Below, in pieces: positions 11,965 through 24,866 of a stretch of DNA of 64,000 nt. This DNA comes from Schistosoma mansoni (Eukaryota; Platyhelminthes; Trematoda; Strigeidida; Schistosomatidae): contig NC_031502.1 in assembly GCF_000237925.1 (NCBI RefSeq), positions 42,347,975 to 42,411,974 on the forward strand, read 5' to 3'. The stretch's first letter is position 1, and the number at the start of each line of letters is the position of its first letter. The translations under genes and the position numbers were made by a program. Under the pieces are notes generated by a model that had not been told where the DNA came from, made no database searches, and saw only the letters and a program-made list of their open reading frames with translations.

Positions 11965-12055
11965 TTATTTACTTGGTGTTCTATACTTGTATCTTCCCAA
12001 ATAGGACGAAACGCGCGTTCTAGATTCCATTGCTAGCTACTATTCATCTTTGCTT
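11965..12055 (-). mobile_element. Family B insertion with 5' inversion
   Basis: Flanked by a perfect 12-bp direct repeat AAAAAAGTAGCT (11953-11964, 12056-12067). The left third is the 3' tail in minus orientation; the right two thirds are the 3' half of the hammerhead and its downstream block in plus orientation, with the middle of the element missing. This is the usual signature of twin priming. Confidence 0.85.
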
Positions 12056-14334
12056 AAAAAAGTAGCTCATCATAACAATCATATCAAAGCTATCAAGTTA
12101 ATCCAATATTAATACTTACTATGTATATTAATAAAATTATTATAGACAAAGTAAATAATGAATTACATAATAAACCATTATCAATAATTTGGTACAATTT
12201 ATTGATCATAATTATGAAAAAAATGTGTGATAATGCTTACTGATACCTTCTTCATCTTAAATGTTTATAATTTATCTTATCAATTTGGGATAATAGAAAT
12301 AAGGTAAATATGATAACTAACTGATTAGTAATCTATATAAGATTGAATAGAAAGGGAAGGTAATTAGTTCTATTCAAATGATGATATAATTCATTATTCC
12401 TTTATCAGGATGATAAGTGACAATGTTAAATAATAATTATTATTATTCTATGACACTTAATTGATATATATATATATAAATATAAGTGATAAACACTTAG
12501 ACATGCCCCCCCCCAAAATATACACTATAAACAAATATACAAGTTTTTATTATGAAAGTTACATATATACAAATGGAATGTGAACAATGATGGGGGTGGT
12601 GAATGTTATTATTAAAAGAAAGTTTGGCGGTAAATGATTAGTGATCATTGTGTTCCACTTATATTAATAAAAATAAGGTCAAAGTTTGTATTTTGTAAGC
12701 GGTGTTACTAATATTAATATGTTTACTTGCCTTTATAATAGTAATAATAATAATAATTAGTGGTGTAAATAACAGATGTTTCAATGCATTTATTTATAAT
12801 CCTTTAACTTAATTTACATGCTTTTTAAAGAAAAACAACAAGCACACACATATTCGTGAGTTAAAAAAAATTATTGACGCAGTAGTCATTTGCCATTGAC
12901 TTTTTTAAAAATTCAAGTATGGGGTACCAGTCTTGAACCCTTAAGGGTTTATGTATATATAGAAAGGGGGGTGAGTGATTTTAATCAGTAGTGGAAAGAT
13001 TATGATTATTCGAACAGGGGTCAATTGTCTACGTATAGTTGTATGTATTTAAAATGTTTAACTGTTCACTTATCAAACATTTAATCTATAGTTTAAATAA
13101 TCATAGTATTAAATAATGGCAGCAGTTAATTTTCATCACTAAAGCAAATAACAATATATGTCGGTATGAAGTAAGTAAATAATAATATAAAAAAAAACGA
13201 GAAAAGGAATTGAGTGTTAATTGTTTGTTATTTCTGTTTCTGTGTATTAATTTCAGTATTGTTTGTTTTTCACTAACTTCTTCCCTGTCCAATCTCTCTT
13301 TTCTATCTAATTTTTTTTCATTTTCGCTTAACGTATAAAGAGTATATGTTTGTATAAACGCTGGTGGTTATGCTAAACATGTTAAGCGGTGAAAACATTC
13401 AGAAACCATTATTATCACCAGTAAGTATTTATCCACAGAATTTAAAATGAGGAAACATAATTACAATTAATAAGAAAAGAATAGACAGATTAATGACTTA
13501 GTTACAAATCATAATCATATTGATTACTAAATTATTATTAATAAGGCTTGATTCAAATGGAAAACAGGAAAGATAATGATATTGTATTGACATGATTAGG
13601 AAATTGATTCAAACAATATGCTTTTATATTAGTTGAAAACCCAATTTATGTCGAACTATTATGAAGACTTTATAGTGTCTTGTGTATACATTTCAACAAT
13701 AATGTCAAAAACTAAAAGCCAGCTGAAATTCTGTATGCTGATTTGCTTTGAAAACTTGTAACCTCACTAGATTCAAAGTTCTAGCAACTGCCTTTGACAG
13801 GATCAATGCATTATCGTCCGGAGTATATTGATAGGAGTGTTCAAATATCACATATATCCTACCATATAATAGTATTATTCTATTGTAATGAAACTTATCA
13901 GAGATGCACCAGATGAAGCTAAATAACAGAATTGAATTTTGAAGAGGACCTAGTTCGTACTTGCTGAATAAAATGTGGTTTTTAGATGTTAAATTTCATC
14001 GAACCATTTGACACATAATACTAGACGATCGTGAGACCGGTTATTATTCAATAATCAATCAGTGCAAAATTCTAAATTCTACAACCATTGATTAAACAGC
14101 CCAGTGGTAATATTTTTGCTTAGTCCCGATGGTCAGTCATGATTGGCGCATTCGGGCACGTAAGTGCCTTTATCCAATTCGCCACACAGTATAAATACAA
14201 GAAATTACCAAGATAAAAAATATCGAAAACTGTAGTAGCAGTGATAATGAAACACTAACGACTAACAATGTGGTTCAAAAAGACAAAATGAAAACGTATA
14301 TATGATGAAATACTAGGGCTGAAGATCGGAAGCA

Positions 14335-14710
14335 TGACAAAGAGGGATACAATCGTATTGCTGTGACCGATTATAGGCCATACCACCCAGCCTTTTTAAC
14401 TGCTGATCGCTGTACTCGTGCTAGCGCCAACTAGATAGCATATATCTGCCAACGTAGATCAGTTAAAAAGTCAATCACTTCGTGGGATGATATCATACTT
14501 TTATTCGGTCGCTCACATATTTTTCGTGCACTAGCTTGCATTGTCCTTCGAGGAAGTCAATGTTTAGGCATAGGTAACACATTTCCCAATTACAGTAGTC
14601 AATAAAGATGCACAATCTAAAATGATTTGACACAATGGCCTTGTGCCGTATTCCTAACCTTGAAACTCCCCACTCGATCGTTATGCGAAATGTAGACAAC
14701 GCTTTAAGAA
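14335..14710 (-). mobile_element. LINE 3' end (old)
   Basis: The minus strand reads relics of the LINE C-terminus: RFKMLGHVLRMP followed by a Q-x-S-rich block and MAYNRSQQYDCIPLCH, the counterpart of the schistosome LINE ending with a GHVLRMP motif and a QNRSQW motif. Same family as 32530-33040, more diverged. Confidence 0.7.
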
Positions 14711-15194
14711 CACTTGTGACAGGAAATGCACAGACTGCCCATGTCTCCTACTTCCATAAACCAAATTTTATAGCCATAGAGTAATATATAGAGAATTACT
14801 GGGAATTGTCTGAAGCCAATATCCAGAGATTCTTATCGATTTCTTTTAATTACCTAATATCGAAATTTGTCTACTGATAGTAAAAATGCACTATTTTATC
14901 TTGAAAACGTGGTGTTATAGAATTCCCTTTCAAATACATTAGAAACTTGAACTTTATAAATAAATTAAAGATATAAAAGAATTTATTCTTTTGCCATCTT
15001 AATTTCAAAGATTCATTGTTTTGAAATTACCCCACAATTAACATGAAAATTTCATTTGCATTAAGTCTTGATAAATCAAGGTAGACATTTTTTGAATAGC
15101 TTAATACATAGAATCTAATTGATGGTTGTTATTTCATTGAAAATAATGGATTCACTTCAATTGATGTATTAAAGTCGAAAATAAGTACACTTAC

Positions 15195-15250
15195 TCTTGA
15201 TTATTGACTGTTGAATCAGATAGATTTTGGTAAGTTTTCGCTTTGTAAAT
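15195..15250 (-). CDS. Short internal exon (56 nt)
   Basis: Acceptor TATATTTCAG/ATTTAC and donor CAAGA/GTAAGTGT are both near consensus. Enters in phase 0, matching the previous exon, and reads IYKAKTYQNLSDSTVNNQ, ending in phase 2. An 11.1-kb intron follows before the terminal exon. Confidence 0.55.
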
Positions 15251-17098
15251 CTGAAATATAAGCAGTACGAAAGAATAACATTATGAAAAAAATATTTTCA
15301 CAAATACTGACTTAAGTTAGACTACTGTCTACAGTGAGATAGTTATATCTTCTTGGTATAAAAATTTTCAGAAATTTATAGTGATACGTTTGTTCATGAA
15401 TCGAACAGAAAATTTTCAGTTTTCAAAGTGAATGAATTAACTTTAACATCACTGAGGGGTTCATATCAACAACTTGAATTAATCTGCATTAATGATCTAA
15501 TAATTAAAACCCAACCGAAATATGATCGTCACTGTCTAAAATACTTCCAATAAACCCTTAATTAGATCTCAACATTTACCTTGGAATAAAGTTAGATATC
15601 ACAAGGTTAACCAACACTTTTCTGAAAGTATTAAACAAGGAAAAAACACTGTTGAACAAGTTATCTACAACTTATTCAAATGTTGACTATTATGATGGTC
15701 AACGTAAAGAGAGCCTTTGCAGAAACATCCTGGGGAAATTAAGACTAAGATTGGTAAAACAGATTCCGATGGCTTTCACTGTAAGCAAAGATGTAAGCGC
15801 AAACCATGGGGTATATTTGATGAGAATCAGTGTATAATTTGGAGTTGTCTATATTTACTCATTTTGAATTATCCACTGATTTCCACCAAATATACCCCAT
15901 AGTTTGTACATACATCCTTATTTATAGCCTGAACTATAGGCATCTATTTCAATTAAACTAGTCTGTTTCCCTAGGATATTTGTACAACCGTTCTCTTTAT
16001 GTTGACCACCTTAATAGTCAACATTTGAATGAGTTATAAATGAATTGTTGAAAAATCTTTTTCTTATTACATCTGCCCTCCTTTGGTTGTCTAATGTGAG
16101 TACTAAACAATCAAGTCAGATAAATTCATGACAAATCTCAAATATACAATGATGGATTGCAACAGTGATTTGATATCATTCATCCGTTAGACGTTCTTTC
16201 TAAAAGAAAGAGAGTTTGGAGATTGCTCGTTGTTGATTTAAATTTTTTCCATATAACATGAATATTTATTGACATGAAACTGTTCCTTATTATTTCGGAG
16301 TACCACGTTTCACGTAATATATGGTTTGCCAATGTTTAATACAAAGGTATTAATACAAATGATGAGTTGAATGGGTATATACTTCTGAATTTATTCGAAT
16401 TTACATGTGTTCATATTGGTTTATGAGCAAATCTGCGTGGTCTTTTTCACTGAACACTAATATTTATTAATGAGATATTACTAGAGTTGATTTTTTATAT
16501 TTGAAATCAACTATGGAATATTTTGTAAATTTCAGAATAGTTAACCAATGTTATTGGTAATATTATTAACTTGACAATAAACTACTAAATAACTCATCTG
16601 AAGTTCTTCATTTTAATTTCATAAGCTGTTCAAGTTTTCTGTGAACACGGTGCACTTAGTAAACATAAATTTATGTCAACTTTCAGTTCCATAAGATGTA
16701 AATCACTACTTAAATACTTTAAGACCAATATCACTATCTATTGATTCAAAGATAATTCATTGAGAATATTTTGTTTTCGTTGACAGTCTACAAACTTAAG
16801 AAATTGATTTTGAATTAAATTTTTTTCTATGTTTAATAAAAGACACTGGTGTTAACACTATATATACATTTTTTTCAATGTTATGAACCCCAAGTTTTAG
16901 ACAATGTACTGAAATTTTTATGCATAAATTAATCATAAAATACTCAATAAAGGAATCGTAAAATCCAGTATGCCAAAACTACTATCGAATAATTAGATAA
17001 TAAGTCATGCTTTAAGTAAGTGAAAATATAAAAAAAAACATGTAAATTAATGTAATTCAAATATTCATATATATATATACGTAAACATAAGTACTTAC
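15251..17098 (-). other. Intron (1.85 kb)
   Basis: Carries the 15645-16054 foldback; otherwise AT-rich with nothing recognised. Confidence 0.5.
15645..16054. mobile_element. Foldback element, arms about 185 bp (possibly Merlin-derived)
   Basis: 15645-15832 and 15873-16054 are inverted copies (for example TTCAAATGTTGACTATTA against TAATAGTCAACATTTGAA, and GGGGTATATTTG against its complement), diverged by roughly a fifth. One frame of the left arm reads GKTDSDGFHCKQRCKRKPWG, which resembles the zinc-ribbon start of Merlin/IS1595-type transposases. It could be a MITE-like derivative; the Merlin link is weak. Confidence 0.6.
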
Positions 17099-17240
17099 AT
17101 TTATCTTATTCGAATCAATTTCAAATTCAGAAGAATTATGATTGGTTAATTTTAAAATTGGTTCAGAATTTGGTCTAGTCGGCCAATCACCAGCATGAGA
17201 TTTGATTGAAATAACTGTTTTATTCAATTTTTTACATGGT
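17099..17240 (-). CDS. Internal exon (142 nt)
   Basis: Acceptor TATTAATTATAG/ACCATG with a T-rich tract and donor AAT/GTAAGTAC. One base completes the phase 2 codon from the previous exon; the frame then reads PCKKLNKTVISIKSHAGDW, PTRPNSEPILKLTNHNSSE and FEIDSNKIN, ending in phase 0. No domain recognised. Both splice sites are near consensus, so this is one of the best-supported members of the small-exon chain. Confidence 0.62.
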
Positions 17241-17572
17241 CTATAATTAATAATAATAATGATAATGCATAATGAGGTAACACCACTATAAAAACATTTT
17301 TAAGTATTGAGTTAGTTAATTAATAATTGAAAGTATTTTTTTCACTTAGTAACTTGTTTGTTTGTCTTCGTTTGTTTGTTTTGAAAGTCAAATAGTAGTT
17401 GATTTAAATATTTGAATAAATTTCAGATTAACAACTTTACTAACTAGTGATTAAAAGGATAGAAAAGTGTGAAAATACAATGGTTGTATTCAATATTATT
17501 TAAGTAGTGTCTGATCATTTGTGTACATTTTCTGTCTTAATCTATATGCAATTCGCTAAAATTAAATAATTT

Positions 17573-17676
17573 TTCATGGTTGAAAACATGAGTCAATTGA
17601 AGCTAGACTACCAAATAAAACCTGGAAGCACTGGACGGCCGTTTCGTCCTATTGTGGGACTTCTCAGCAGTGCGGA
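17573..17676 (-). mobile_element. Family A arm with near-complete hammerhead
   Basis: GTTGAAAACATGAGTC to GCAGTGCGG: only the 3' third of the element. The ribozyme (minus) has helix I GCACTG/CAGTGC, helix II, GAAAC, GGCC and GTC, but the core reads CTGAGAA, one base off CTGANGA. Confidence 0.85.
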
Positions 17677-18614
17677 ATTAGTAATTTTTATTTTAGATAA
17701 TGAGAAGACAAGTTAGACCGATAGTTTTCACTGGAAGATATTTCTGTTTTAATTTAATAGTTGACATAGATATGGAATTATTTAGAAACCGCAGTTGAAC
17801 ATTTTACAGTAGTTTCTAAATATTAGTTAATTTAACCCACATATCAAAATGAAGCGGTGTCTAATGTGACCTTTATTTGGATTAATTCATGAGTAGTGGT
17901 TTTTTATTTACTTAACCCTTCACCTTTAACCTTTGATTCCTGATTTACTATTATTTTTATTGTTAGTATTTTGAATACTTGCTTCAGATAAGCATCTATA
18001 AGTGTTTAGAAGAAAATGGCCCATTTAAAATACTTTTATATGAATCTATATACCAATTGAATTCAGTCTTAGATACTTCTGTCCAATATCATTGTATAAT
18101 GAATGAGATTCAAGATCAATGAGTTTACAATACTGATAAGTTCTATATGTAGTCCTAACTTTATTCCAAATTCAAATACTAATATTTTCTTTGAAATAAA
18201 AAAATTATTTAGGAAACTTTTATGAAAGTGACAAGTTCTTGGTTGATCAAGCGAAATAATGACTTCGCTCAACATTTTAAATTTTGACAAGATATTAGGA
18301 TATTCAATTGATTATTTAGAGATGAGTAGTAATGTCCACATCCTGGAATAATTGTTTCACCTTCAACTAATTAGTATAGATTAAGGGGATTTATTGGGGT
18401 AATATTTTCAATTCAGTTGATGCTTTTCAACCTAAGCATACGCAAACATTTTAAGTCAAAATATTTGATTAAATTATCTTATGTATATTTAATAAGACTA
18501 AAATATGAACAAAAGTTTCATGATTTATTAATATGAGTATGAAACATGTATTTTCGTTTTATTTCTGTTTTTCTCATTCATGGTCTCACACAGGGCCGCA
18601 TTATATTACTAATT

Positions 18615-18680
18615 ATCAGAAGAGGTTTTGTGGAGATTTACCTTCAATTGACTCACGCTTTCAACTATGAAAAATATTAA
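18615..18680 (-). mobile_element. Family A ends fused
   Basis: Inverted tail ATCAGAAGAGGTTTTGTGG joined directly to CTTCAATTGACTCACGC and TTTCAACTATG: the two ends of a copy with everything between deleted. Confidence 0.7.
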
Positions 18681-21202
18681 TAATTGCCGGAAGTAAAAAG
18701 TGTGGATCGTTTGGACAAAGATTCATTCGCTTAGTGTTATCTTGTTTGTTCTATTCATTTACATTCTAAATAATGTTGAGGGGTTGCAAGCAATTCGTTA
18801 AGTGGTTATGGCCTTAGATTTCCTTTTACTTGACAGTAATGATGTTTATAGTTGGACTCGAACCCAGTGTCACAATGAGAGACATCAACACTGATCACTT
18901 CATAATCCCTTGGTCATGTGATATCCTAATTCGATCAACACTAGAGACTAGAAATACATGAAATTGATTAGTACTCACTGATCAATCGGTACTTTCCTAA
19001 GAATTTTTGTTTTAACCTCTATCTACATTTATTTCATCAACTATATTATAAACAGTCAAACTATGTTTGTTTATTTTTTCGATAACTTTCATTTATCTTT
19101 GCATCTATCTTTTTGTTCAATTAAATTGTGGTTTTAATTAACCAGTTGATTAACCATGATATCTTATGAACGATACAAGAACAATTATCCTCACTAAAAT
19201 GGATTGTCACAATAAACACAATCTTTGTAGATAATTATCACTCGATTACATCATATATATAATGTAAATGAACTATTAGTATTTATTTATCTACATGATA
19301 GTTTAATGTCTATTTTAAATAATCTAATTACCAGCTAATTTTCTTTTAAGTAAATGACTCGGAGATTTTTTATTAAAAAATCCTGACGTTTATTTATCAA
19401 ACTTTTAATTGACTTATAAACTGCTCTTCAATAAATAAATTATGTAGTGATTTGAGATGACCCGCCAAAAATGGATATTTTTTAAATCTGTACAACCAAA
19501 TGTATTTAAACATAATGAGTATTGAATATTTAATGAATCCCAATTACATAATTCCATCAGAATCAAGATTAACTTATTAATGTATATTTGAACTCAATGT
19601 AAAATGAATAGCAGTAAATATTCATTCTTATGAATTACTTTTTATGCTATTTTATAACTTTATCTAATGATATGGTTTATGTTGTTAGAAGAGCACATAA
19701 ATGACCTTAATGATGAGGCAAAATATTATTTTCCTTGTTGTGTCACTGTGTTTATACGTGGTATTAAACTTCTCGGAAATATGAGTACTAAAAAGTGGAA
19801 TTGGATCAAACCCAGTATTATTAAGCATAAAACAGAGTTACTCAATTTTCTCTGGTTTTTAATATTCCTCCAACTGATGTAATTCTGCATTGTAAACTAA
19901 CTTCAGATTCTTATAAAATAATGAAAACAATAATGGAGGTTCTGTTGATAAGTTTCTGATGGTATGAATATATATTTCCCTAATGCGTGCCGATTATGAT
20001 ATATATATTTTGTGACTAAATATCTAATGATTGAATGTAGTAGGTACGTAATCCGGAATCTAAATTTCATGCTTGTTAATACTCACCAGCAATACTATGC
20101 TTATACTATTGAGAAAACTGATATTTCCTATACGATTCAAAACAGTATTACCTGGTTTCATAATCCAAGTTATTGTTTAATTATTGATCTCTTACAGATT
20201 ATCAATTTAGTTTTGAATTCAGATGACATTATTAACTTTATTTAGACGATACAACTTAAGCTTGATTAACTCCATTAGAAAAAAAACGCACATATACATT
20301 AAGCCAATTATATCTTTGGTTGATATATTTATTTCTCAATACTCATTTATAATTCATTTAATTTACATTAAGAAATCTGTTGAAGAAGTATTAGTAGGCG
20401 GAATTAATTTTTTAATGATTGATAATAGTGGATTAGTCAAAACCAATTTAATTTTTGTATATAGATAGTTATTAACACCTAATATGTTCAATGATGATTA
20501 TAATTAAGTTCAATAGTATCAGCTATTTTTCTTTACTTGGTATATTTGTTATTGAATAATTTTCCAAATGAAAAATCCAATTTACGCATCGATGGTGTCA
20601 CCATGTTGTTTAGTAATAATAGTTAAATTAAACAAATAAAAAAACACACATATATCACACAGTTGCTGTGATAATTAATTTTTACTCCAATGAAATATCT
20701 TGTAGACATGGTAGGCCAAATTGTAGTGAATACTAAGCGTACACCCTCAAAATTCGTAGTAATAAGTGACGAATCATCATAAAGTCTAAATAACACTTTC
20801 GTCACGTTGAAACGTTGAGAACCGTAAAGCATTGTCTTGTTTTGGGACATCTCTTGAGTACGTACTCACAACATCTAGTAGGATCAAAATCAAGATCTTC
20901 GGTTCCTATGGTTGACAAAATAATATTAGACCAATGAGTACGAATGCAATGGCATGAATTTTCAAGCTTTTACACTTCGTGATCGTATCTATCAAACATG
21001 TACTACTCTGGTTATGCTTAAACTACAAAAATGGCAATTTCACATAGGTTTCAGGAATCTGTTTTAAATATAACATTATTGATTAATGGGGTTGAAATCG
21101 ATCTCCAGAGAAGACTGCCTATTTAGTAGATTTATAAATAATAAACGTAAACAAGGTAAGTCTTTATGCTTATGAAAATAAGTACTTAATAAAATATCTT
21201 AC

Positions 21203-21290
21203 TGTAATTTATACTTGGTAGCATTTGTTAAATCTTCTGTACAGTTTTGATCGATTGCTGAGCTATTATTTTGACTATGACACCGTATAG
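21203..21290 (-). CDS. Small internal exon (88 nt)
   Basis: Acceptor CCTACTTAG/CTATACG and donor TTACA/GTAAGAT. Only one frame is open and it needs one base from the previous exon, exactly what the phase 1 donor at 22400 supplies. It reads IRCHSQNNSSAIDQN then CTEDLTNATKYKL, and ends in phase 2. Several N-x-S/T sites are present but no signal peptide or membrane segment is seen, so glycosylation is not implied. Confidence 0.55.
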
Positions 21291-21754
21291 CTAAGTAGGT
21301 ATTATTAAAAATAAAAAAAATCATGGTTACTTTTTTATTTTAAGGAAAAGAAGAATAGGTTATTGAAAAAAGCAATAGATAGCTCAAAATTTCTCATAAA
21401 TTCACGTCGAATCTCATCTTTGATGATTTCCGTAACTTTTTTGAAATCTGGATGTGTTTGTTTCCCATTGTGATGGAATTCATAAAGAGAATTGATTTTG
21501 ATATGTTTACCATGTTTATCTAGCAAAATTTAGAAAATTTACTCATTATTACACGAATCTCGAAAATATCACTGTTGTCTATTTCTTTTGATGAAAGTAT
21601 TCATACTAATTCCGTTAATTTTGGTAATTGTATATGGAAATATCATTCTTGGTAATAGCTTGAACTATTCCTCAGTTGATAATGAGGACTGAGTTTTTAA
21701 ATATTTGTTTGCATACGTATGTTTTGCTAGATTGATTCACTATAGCTCTTTTGT

Positions 21755-21845
21755 GTGAATTTAAACGCTGAGCTTGAGATTTATTCATCTGCTAAGTCCC
21801 AAATAAGACTAAACGTCAGCCCTGGATTTCACTTCGAGTCAAAAT
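21755..21845 (+). mobile_element. Old family B hammerhead relic
   Basis: GTGTGAATTTAAACGCTGAG, then CATCTGCTAAGTCCCAAATA, AGACTAAACG and CCCTGGATTTCACT follow the B hammerhead order with core mutations. Confidence 0.65.
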
Positions 21846-22399
21846 TCATATTTTCTTAAAAAATGTGTATATGAATACAGTTCTACAGAAATATGATGAT
21901 GTTCAATAATTCGTGAATCAAATCAGCATCAACGAACATAAAATCCATCATTCATTACTCCTGTGTTTCACAAAAAGACAGTTAAAATCAAAATATGTAG
22001 CTGATTTATTTCATTTAATCCTATAATACACTTCATTTATAGGTAAGTTTGTACCAGAATGAATAAGAATTAGAAAATACTGGCACATATTACTGTCAAC
22101 TTTCGTTTCTTTAACTGAGAACCAACATTAAGAGTACAAGATTTTAACAACTTCCAGGTCGTTCGGATTGTTTCAGTATCTATCGAACTTGTATAGCCTC
22201 TCTCTCTCTCTATATATATATATACCTTGATTAAATATAGCACTATTTTTGTATCATCACATGGTTACTTAATAAGTATTAAGTAGTAAAGCTGATTATC
22301 CGCAAATAATTAGCATCCCAGACACCCATGTATATTGTCAATTAATTGTAATACAATTTATAAAAAGTAACCAACCTTCAGTCTCATTTACTTGCTCAC

Positions 22400-22499
22400 C
22401 GTTTCGTTCAGTGGGTGAGAATGGAATGATGACGTCACCAATGTTGTTAGAACCAGTGGCAGATATTGTAGGTAGATGGTTGTCTTCAGCGTTACTTGT
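22400..22499 (-). CDS. Small internal exon (100 nt)
   Basis: Acceptor AAAATTTAG/ACAAGT; donor ACG/GTGAGC in phase 1 (an alternative donor GAAG/GTTGGT at 22376 keeps the same phase). The frame reads TSNAEDNHLPTISATGSNN then IGDVIIPFSPTERN, a polar, unstructured-looking segment. Its base composition is clearly richer in G and C than its surroundings, as expected for coding sequence here. It enters in phase 0, matching the exon at 24682. Confidence 0.6.
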
Positions 22500-22681
22500 C
22501 TAAATTTTAAAGACGAGTTCATTTAAAACCCAGTAAATAATTTCATTTTCTTACGCACTTGAGTACTTTTAAAAATAAAACCCACTTGTCACTGACTAAG
22601 TTGTATATGGTATAGAATAACTCATCAAATGATAATAGATGTTGAGCATTTGTTTCAGCACACACATGCATATATACTATT

Positions 22682-22957
22682 ATGCTGAAGGGATGTACAA
22701 GTTTTCTTCTTAATTTTGTCAACGAAACATTATTAACGTGTTCGTCGTTTTCAGTATTAACCGAAGTGAACAAAGTTTGCTTTGAAAAATATACTACGTT
22801 AGAATTGGATAAATGTATTTATCTGTTCTTTGAAAGTATTCGAAAATTAGTTATTGATCACATTATTCCAACGACTGATCTAAAGATATTATACTCACTG
22901 AATAGTGGGACTATAATTCCTGAGTTTAGTCTCTCATGTATTGCCAAACCGAGTTGA
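22682..22957 (+). other. Unassigned 91-codon open frame
   Basis: Mixed composition with more Cys, Glu and Leu than chance frames here (TEVNKVCFEKYTTLELDKC) but no family, no splice context, and it opposes the minus-strand gene inside an intron. Probably chance; listed because it is the most protein-like orphan frame in this part. Confidence 0.15.
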
Positions 22958-24402
22958 GATGATTAGGTGTCGTCTCATGATTTTCAATGGTCTTCAGTTA
23001 GTTAAATTTTGTGGTGATAATCGCAAAATTAAATTTACCGCTTTCATATCTTTACCTTGATAAATTAATCCTGTCATATTTCCTCAACCAAATGTAGCAA
23101 TATTAAATAACCATCTATACAAAAATACTGTAAAGTGTGCCAAATTTAGACAATTCAGTAGCTACTAAATAATATGTCCTAAAACATAATCAAGTTATAG
23201 CCAAAAGGAAGTCTCTAATCTTTTAAAAATAAGAAATGGTGCATTCAGGTATTCATTGTGAGATGAAAGCATATCAATCAAATAACAAACGAATATATAT
23301 CTGGATATTTAACTCGTCCATTTCTCCCTCAGATATCAGGGTGAAAACTGTTCACAATCAAAGTTTTTATTGTATGAGAAACATATACTAAAAATAGTGT
23401 AGAATTTATCTGATACACACTAAAATGTATCATACGAAAAGGCATATCATATAGCTAATCGTGTTTTAATCATTTCTTACCTTAATCTACACTAGTGTTA
23501 ATTATTTACATAATAAACTTATCAGCTTAAATATGACATATGATTCCAAAATGATTGGTCGATAACAATCGCTTTTTTTTCTAGAAAACGTTTGGATTTA
23601 GTCTTGATTTTGACAATGAAAACTTTCGTTTCAATAATGAAATAAGTCGTAAAGTGTATTAATCACAGATTGATCCAGGAAGGCAGTGGATAATCTACAA
23701 CTGGAACCAATCACCACAGAACCTTCTCAGCTAACATATAAAATAGGTTAATAAACCATTGAGTTAATTGTTACTAAATGTTTTTTATTAGCTAAATCAT
23801 TTCATTGGATTGAATTGGTTAGCATTTTTTGTTAACGAAAAATTTTCTTTAGTCTTAAATGATACATTAATAGAGTCAAAACTTTGTTTTCACTTTATGA
23901 GATGTTTCCATACGTGATTTTTTAATTTAAAATTTTAATTTTAAATATATTTAATTAATATTATCCAGCTTAATTCTCAATAATTACATATTACGTCATC
24001 ATGATTGAGAACAATGATAGCAGAGTCACTTTATATCTATGTGGGAACATTTTTTAAAAAAATTTATAAAAGATTCAATCTCTCCTTCCCTTTTTTATTA
24101 TTCTGTTTTTCTATCTACCTTTATCTAATCTTCAGATAATTTTTTTTATCATAAATCTCTAGACAATATCTTCACTACTGATAAATATTAAGTAATTACT
24201 AGTGGAGATAACTTAATTACTTCACACACACACACCAAAAAAAGTTAATATTTAAAAATCAAACAGTTTTACTTTTTTCTAAGATCCATCAAATTTAAAA
24301 AGTTAGTTGTAAATTTTGAGTTAAAATAAAGTGAAAATGTATAATATCTCAATCAACTTCATTATTTATTATTCTCTTATACTTACTTCGTCTTTTGTTA
24401 TT

Positions 24403-24477
24403 AAAAAAAGAGGAAAAGAAGGGAGAAAGAAAGAAAAAGAGAAAAAAAGAAAGAAAAGAAAGAAAAAAGAAAGAAAA
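24403..24477. repeat. 75-base homopurine tract (GAAA-rich)
   Basis: Uninterrupted purines on the plus strand, mostly GAAA units. On the transcribed minus strand it is a long polypyrimidine tract, directly followed by a strong donor (GACGAA/GTAAGTAT). Confidence 0.95.
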
Positions 24478-24681
24478 TAGTTCATTGATAATTGCTATTA
24501 ATAAAAATTAAATAAAAATTCATTGAACCTTAGAGTGAAATAAATTAGATTAGTTTTGCATAATATACATGTAAATAATAATAATAATGTTTACATGTAC
24601 TGGGAACAAAAAACAAACAAATAAACTTGGGATGAAATAATTGATGAATTAATATTTATCAAATTATGTATAATGACTCAC

Positions 24682-24785
24682 AGTTGGAGTTTTATGTAAT
24701 GATAAAATAAGTTTTCTATCCGATTGACCAATATATTCAGATAATAATTTAAATTTCTTATTAATTATTTGTTCATTACTATCAA
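24682..24785 (-). CDS. Small internal exon (104 nt)
   Basis: Acceptor CAATTATAG/TTGATAG and donor ACT/GTGAGTC bound one open frame that reads DSNEQIINKKFKLLSEYIG then QSDRKLILSLHKTPT. It begins with two bases that complete the phase 1 codon left by the exon at 36400, and ends in phase 0. The peptide is basic, helix-like and has no family I recognise. A 75-base homopurine tract lies in the intron just after it in transcript order. Confidence 0.6.
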
Positions 24786-24866
24786 CTATAATTGAAAGAA
24801 AGGAGAAAAAGAAAACAATTCAACAATAATAAGATAATTAAGAAAATATTAATAAAATTATCATTT

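Larger units (their letters stand above)
4059..15194 (-). other. Proposed 11.1-kb last intron
   Basis: No exon seen. It contains B copies (5130, 7509, 11965), A copies (6655, 7953, 8321, 8616, 9630, 10200, 11387), the third-family element (10330), a LINE 3' end (14335) and (TA)n at 5531-5554 and 10667-10698. The remainder is AT-rich and unremarkable. Confidence 0.5.
17241..21202 (-). other. Intron (4.0 kb)
   Basis: Contains A relics at 17573 and 18615 and AT-rich filler. Plus-strand open frames at 19667-19882, 20012-20245 and 20223-20468 are AT-rich, lack splice support and have no family; I do not call them genes. Confidence 0.45.

Noticed and set aside
19667-20468. Three consecutive plus-strand open frames as a small gene
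   Set aside because: AT-rich composition, no consistent splice sites, no family, inside an intron of the opposite strand.
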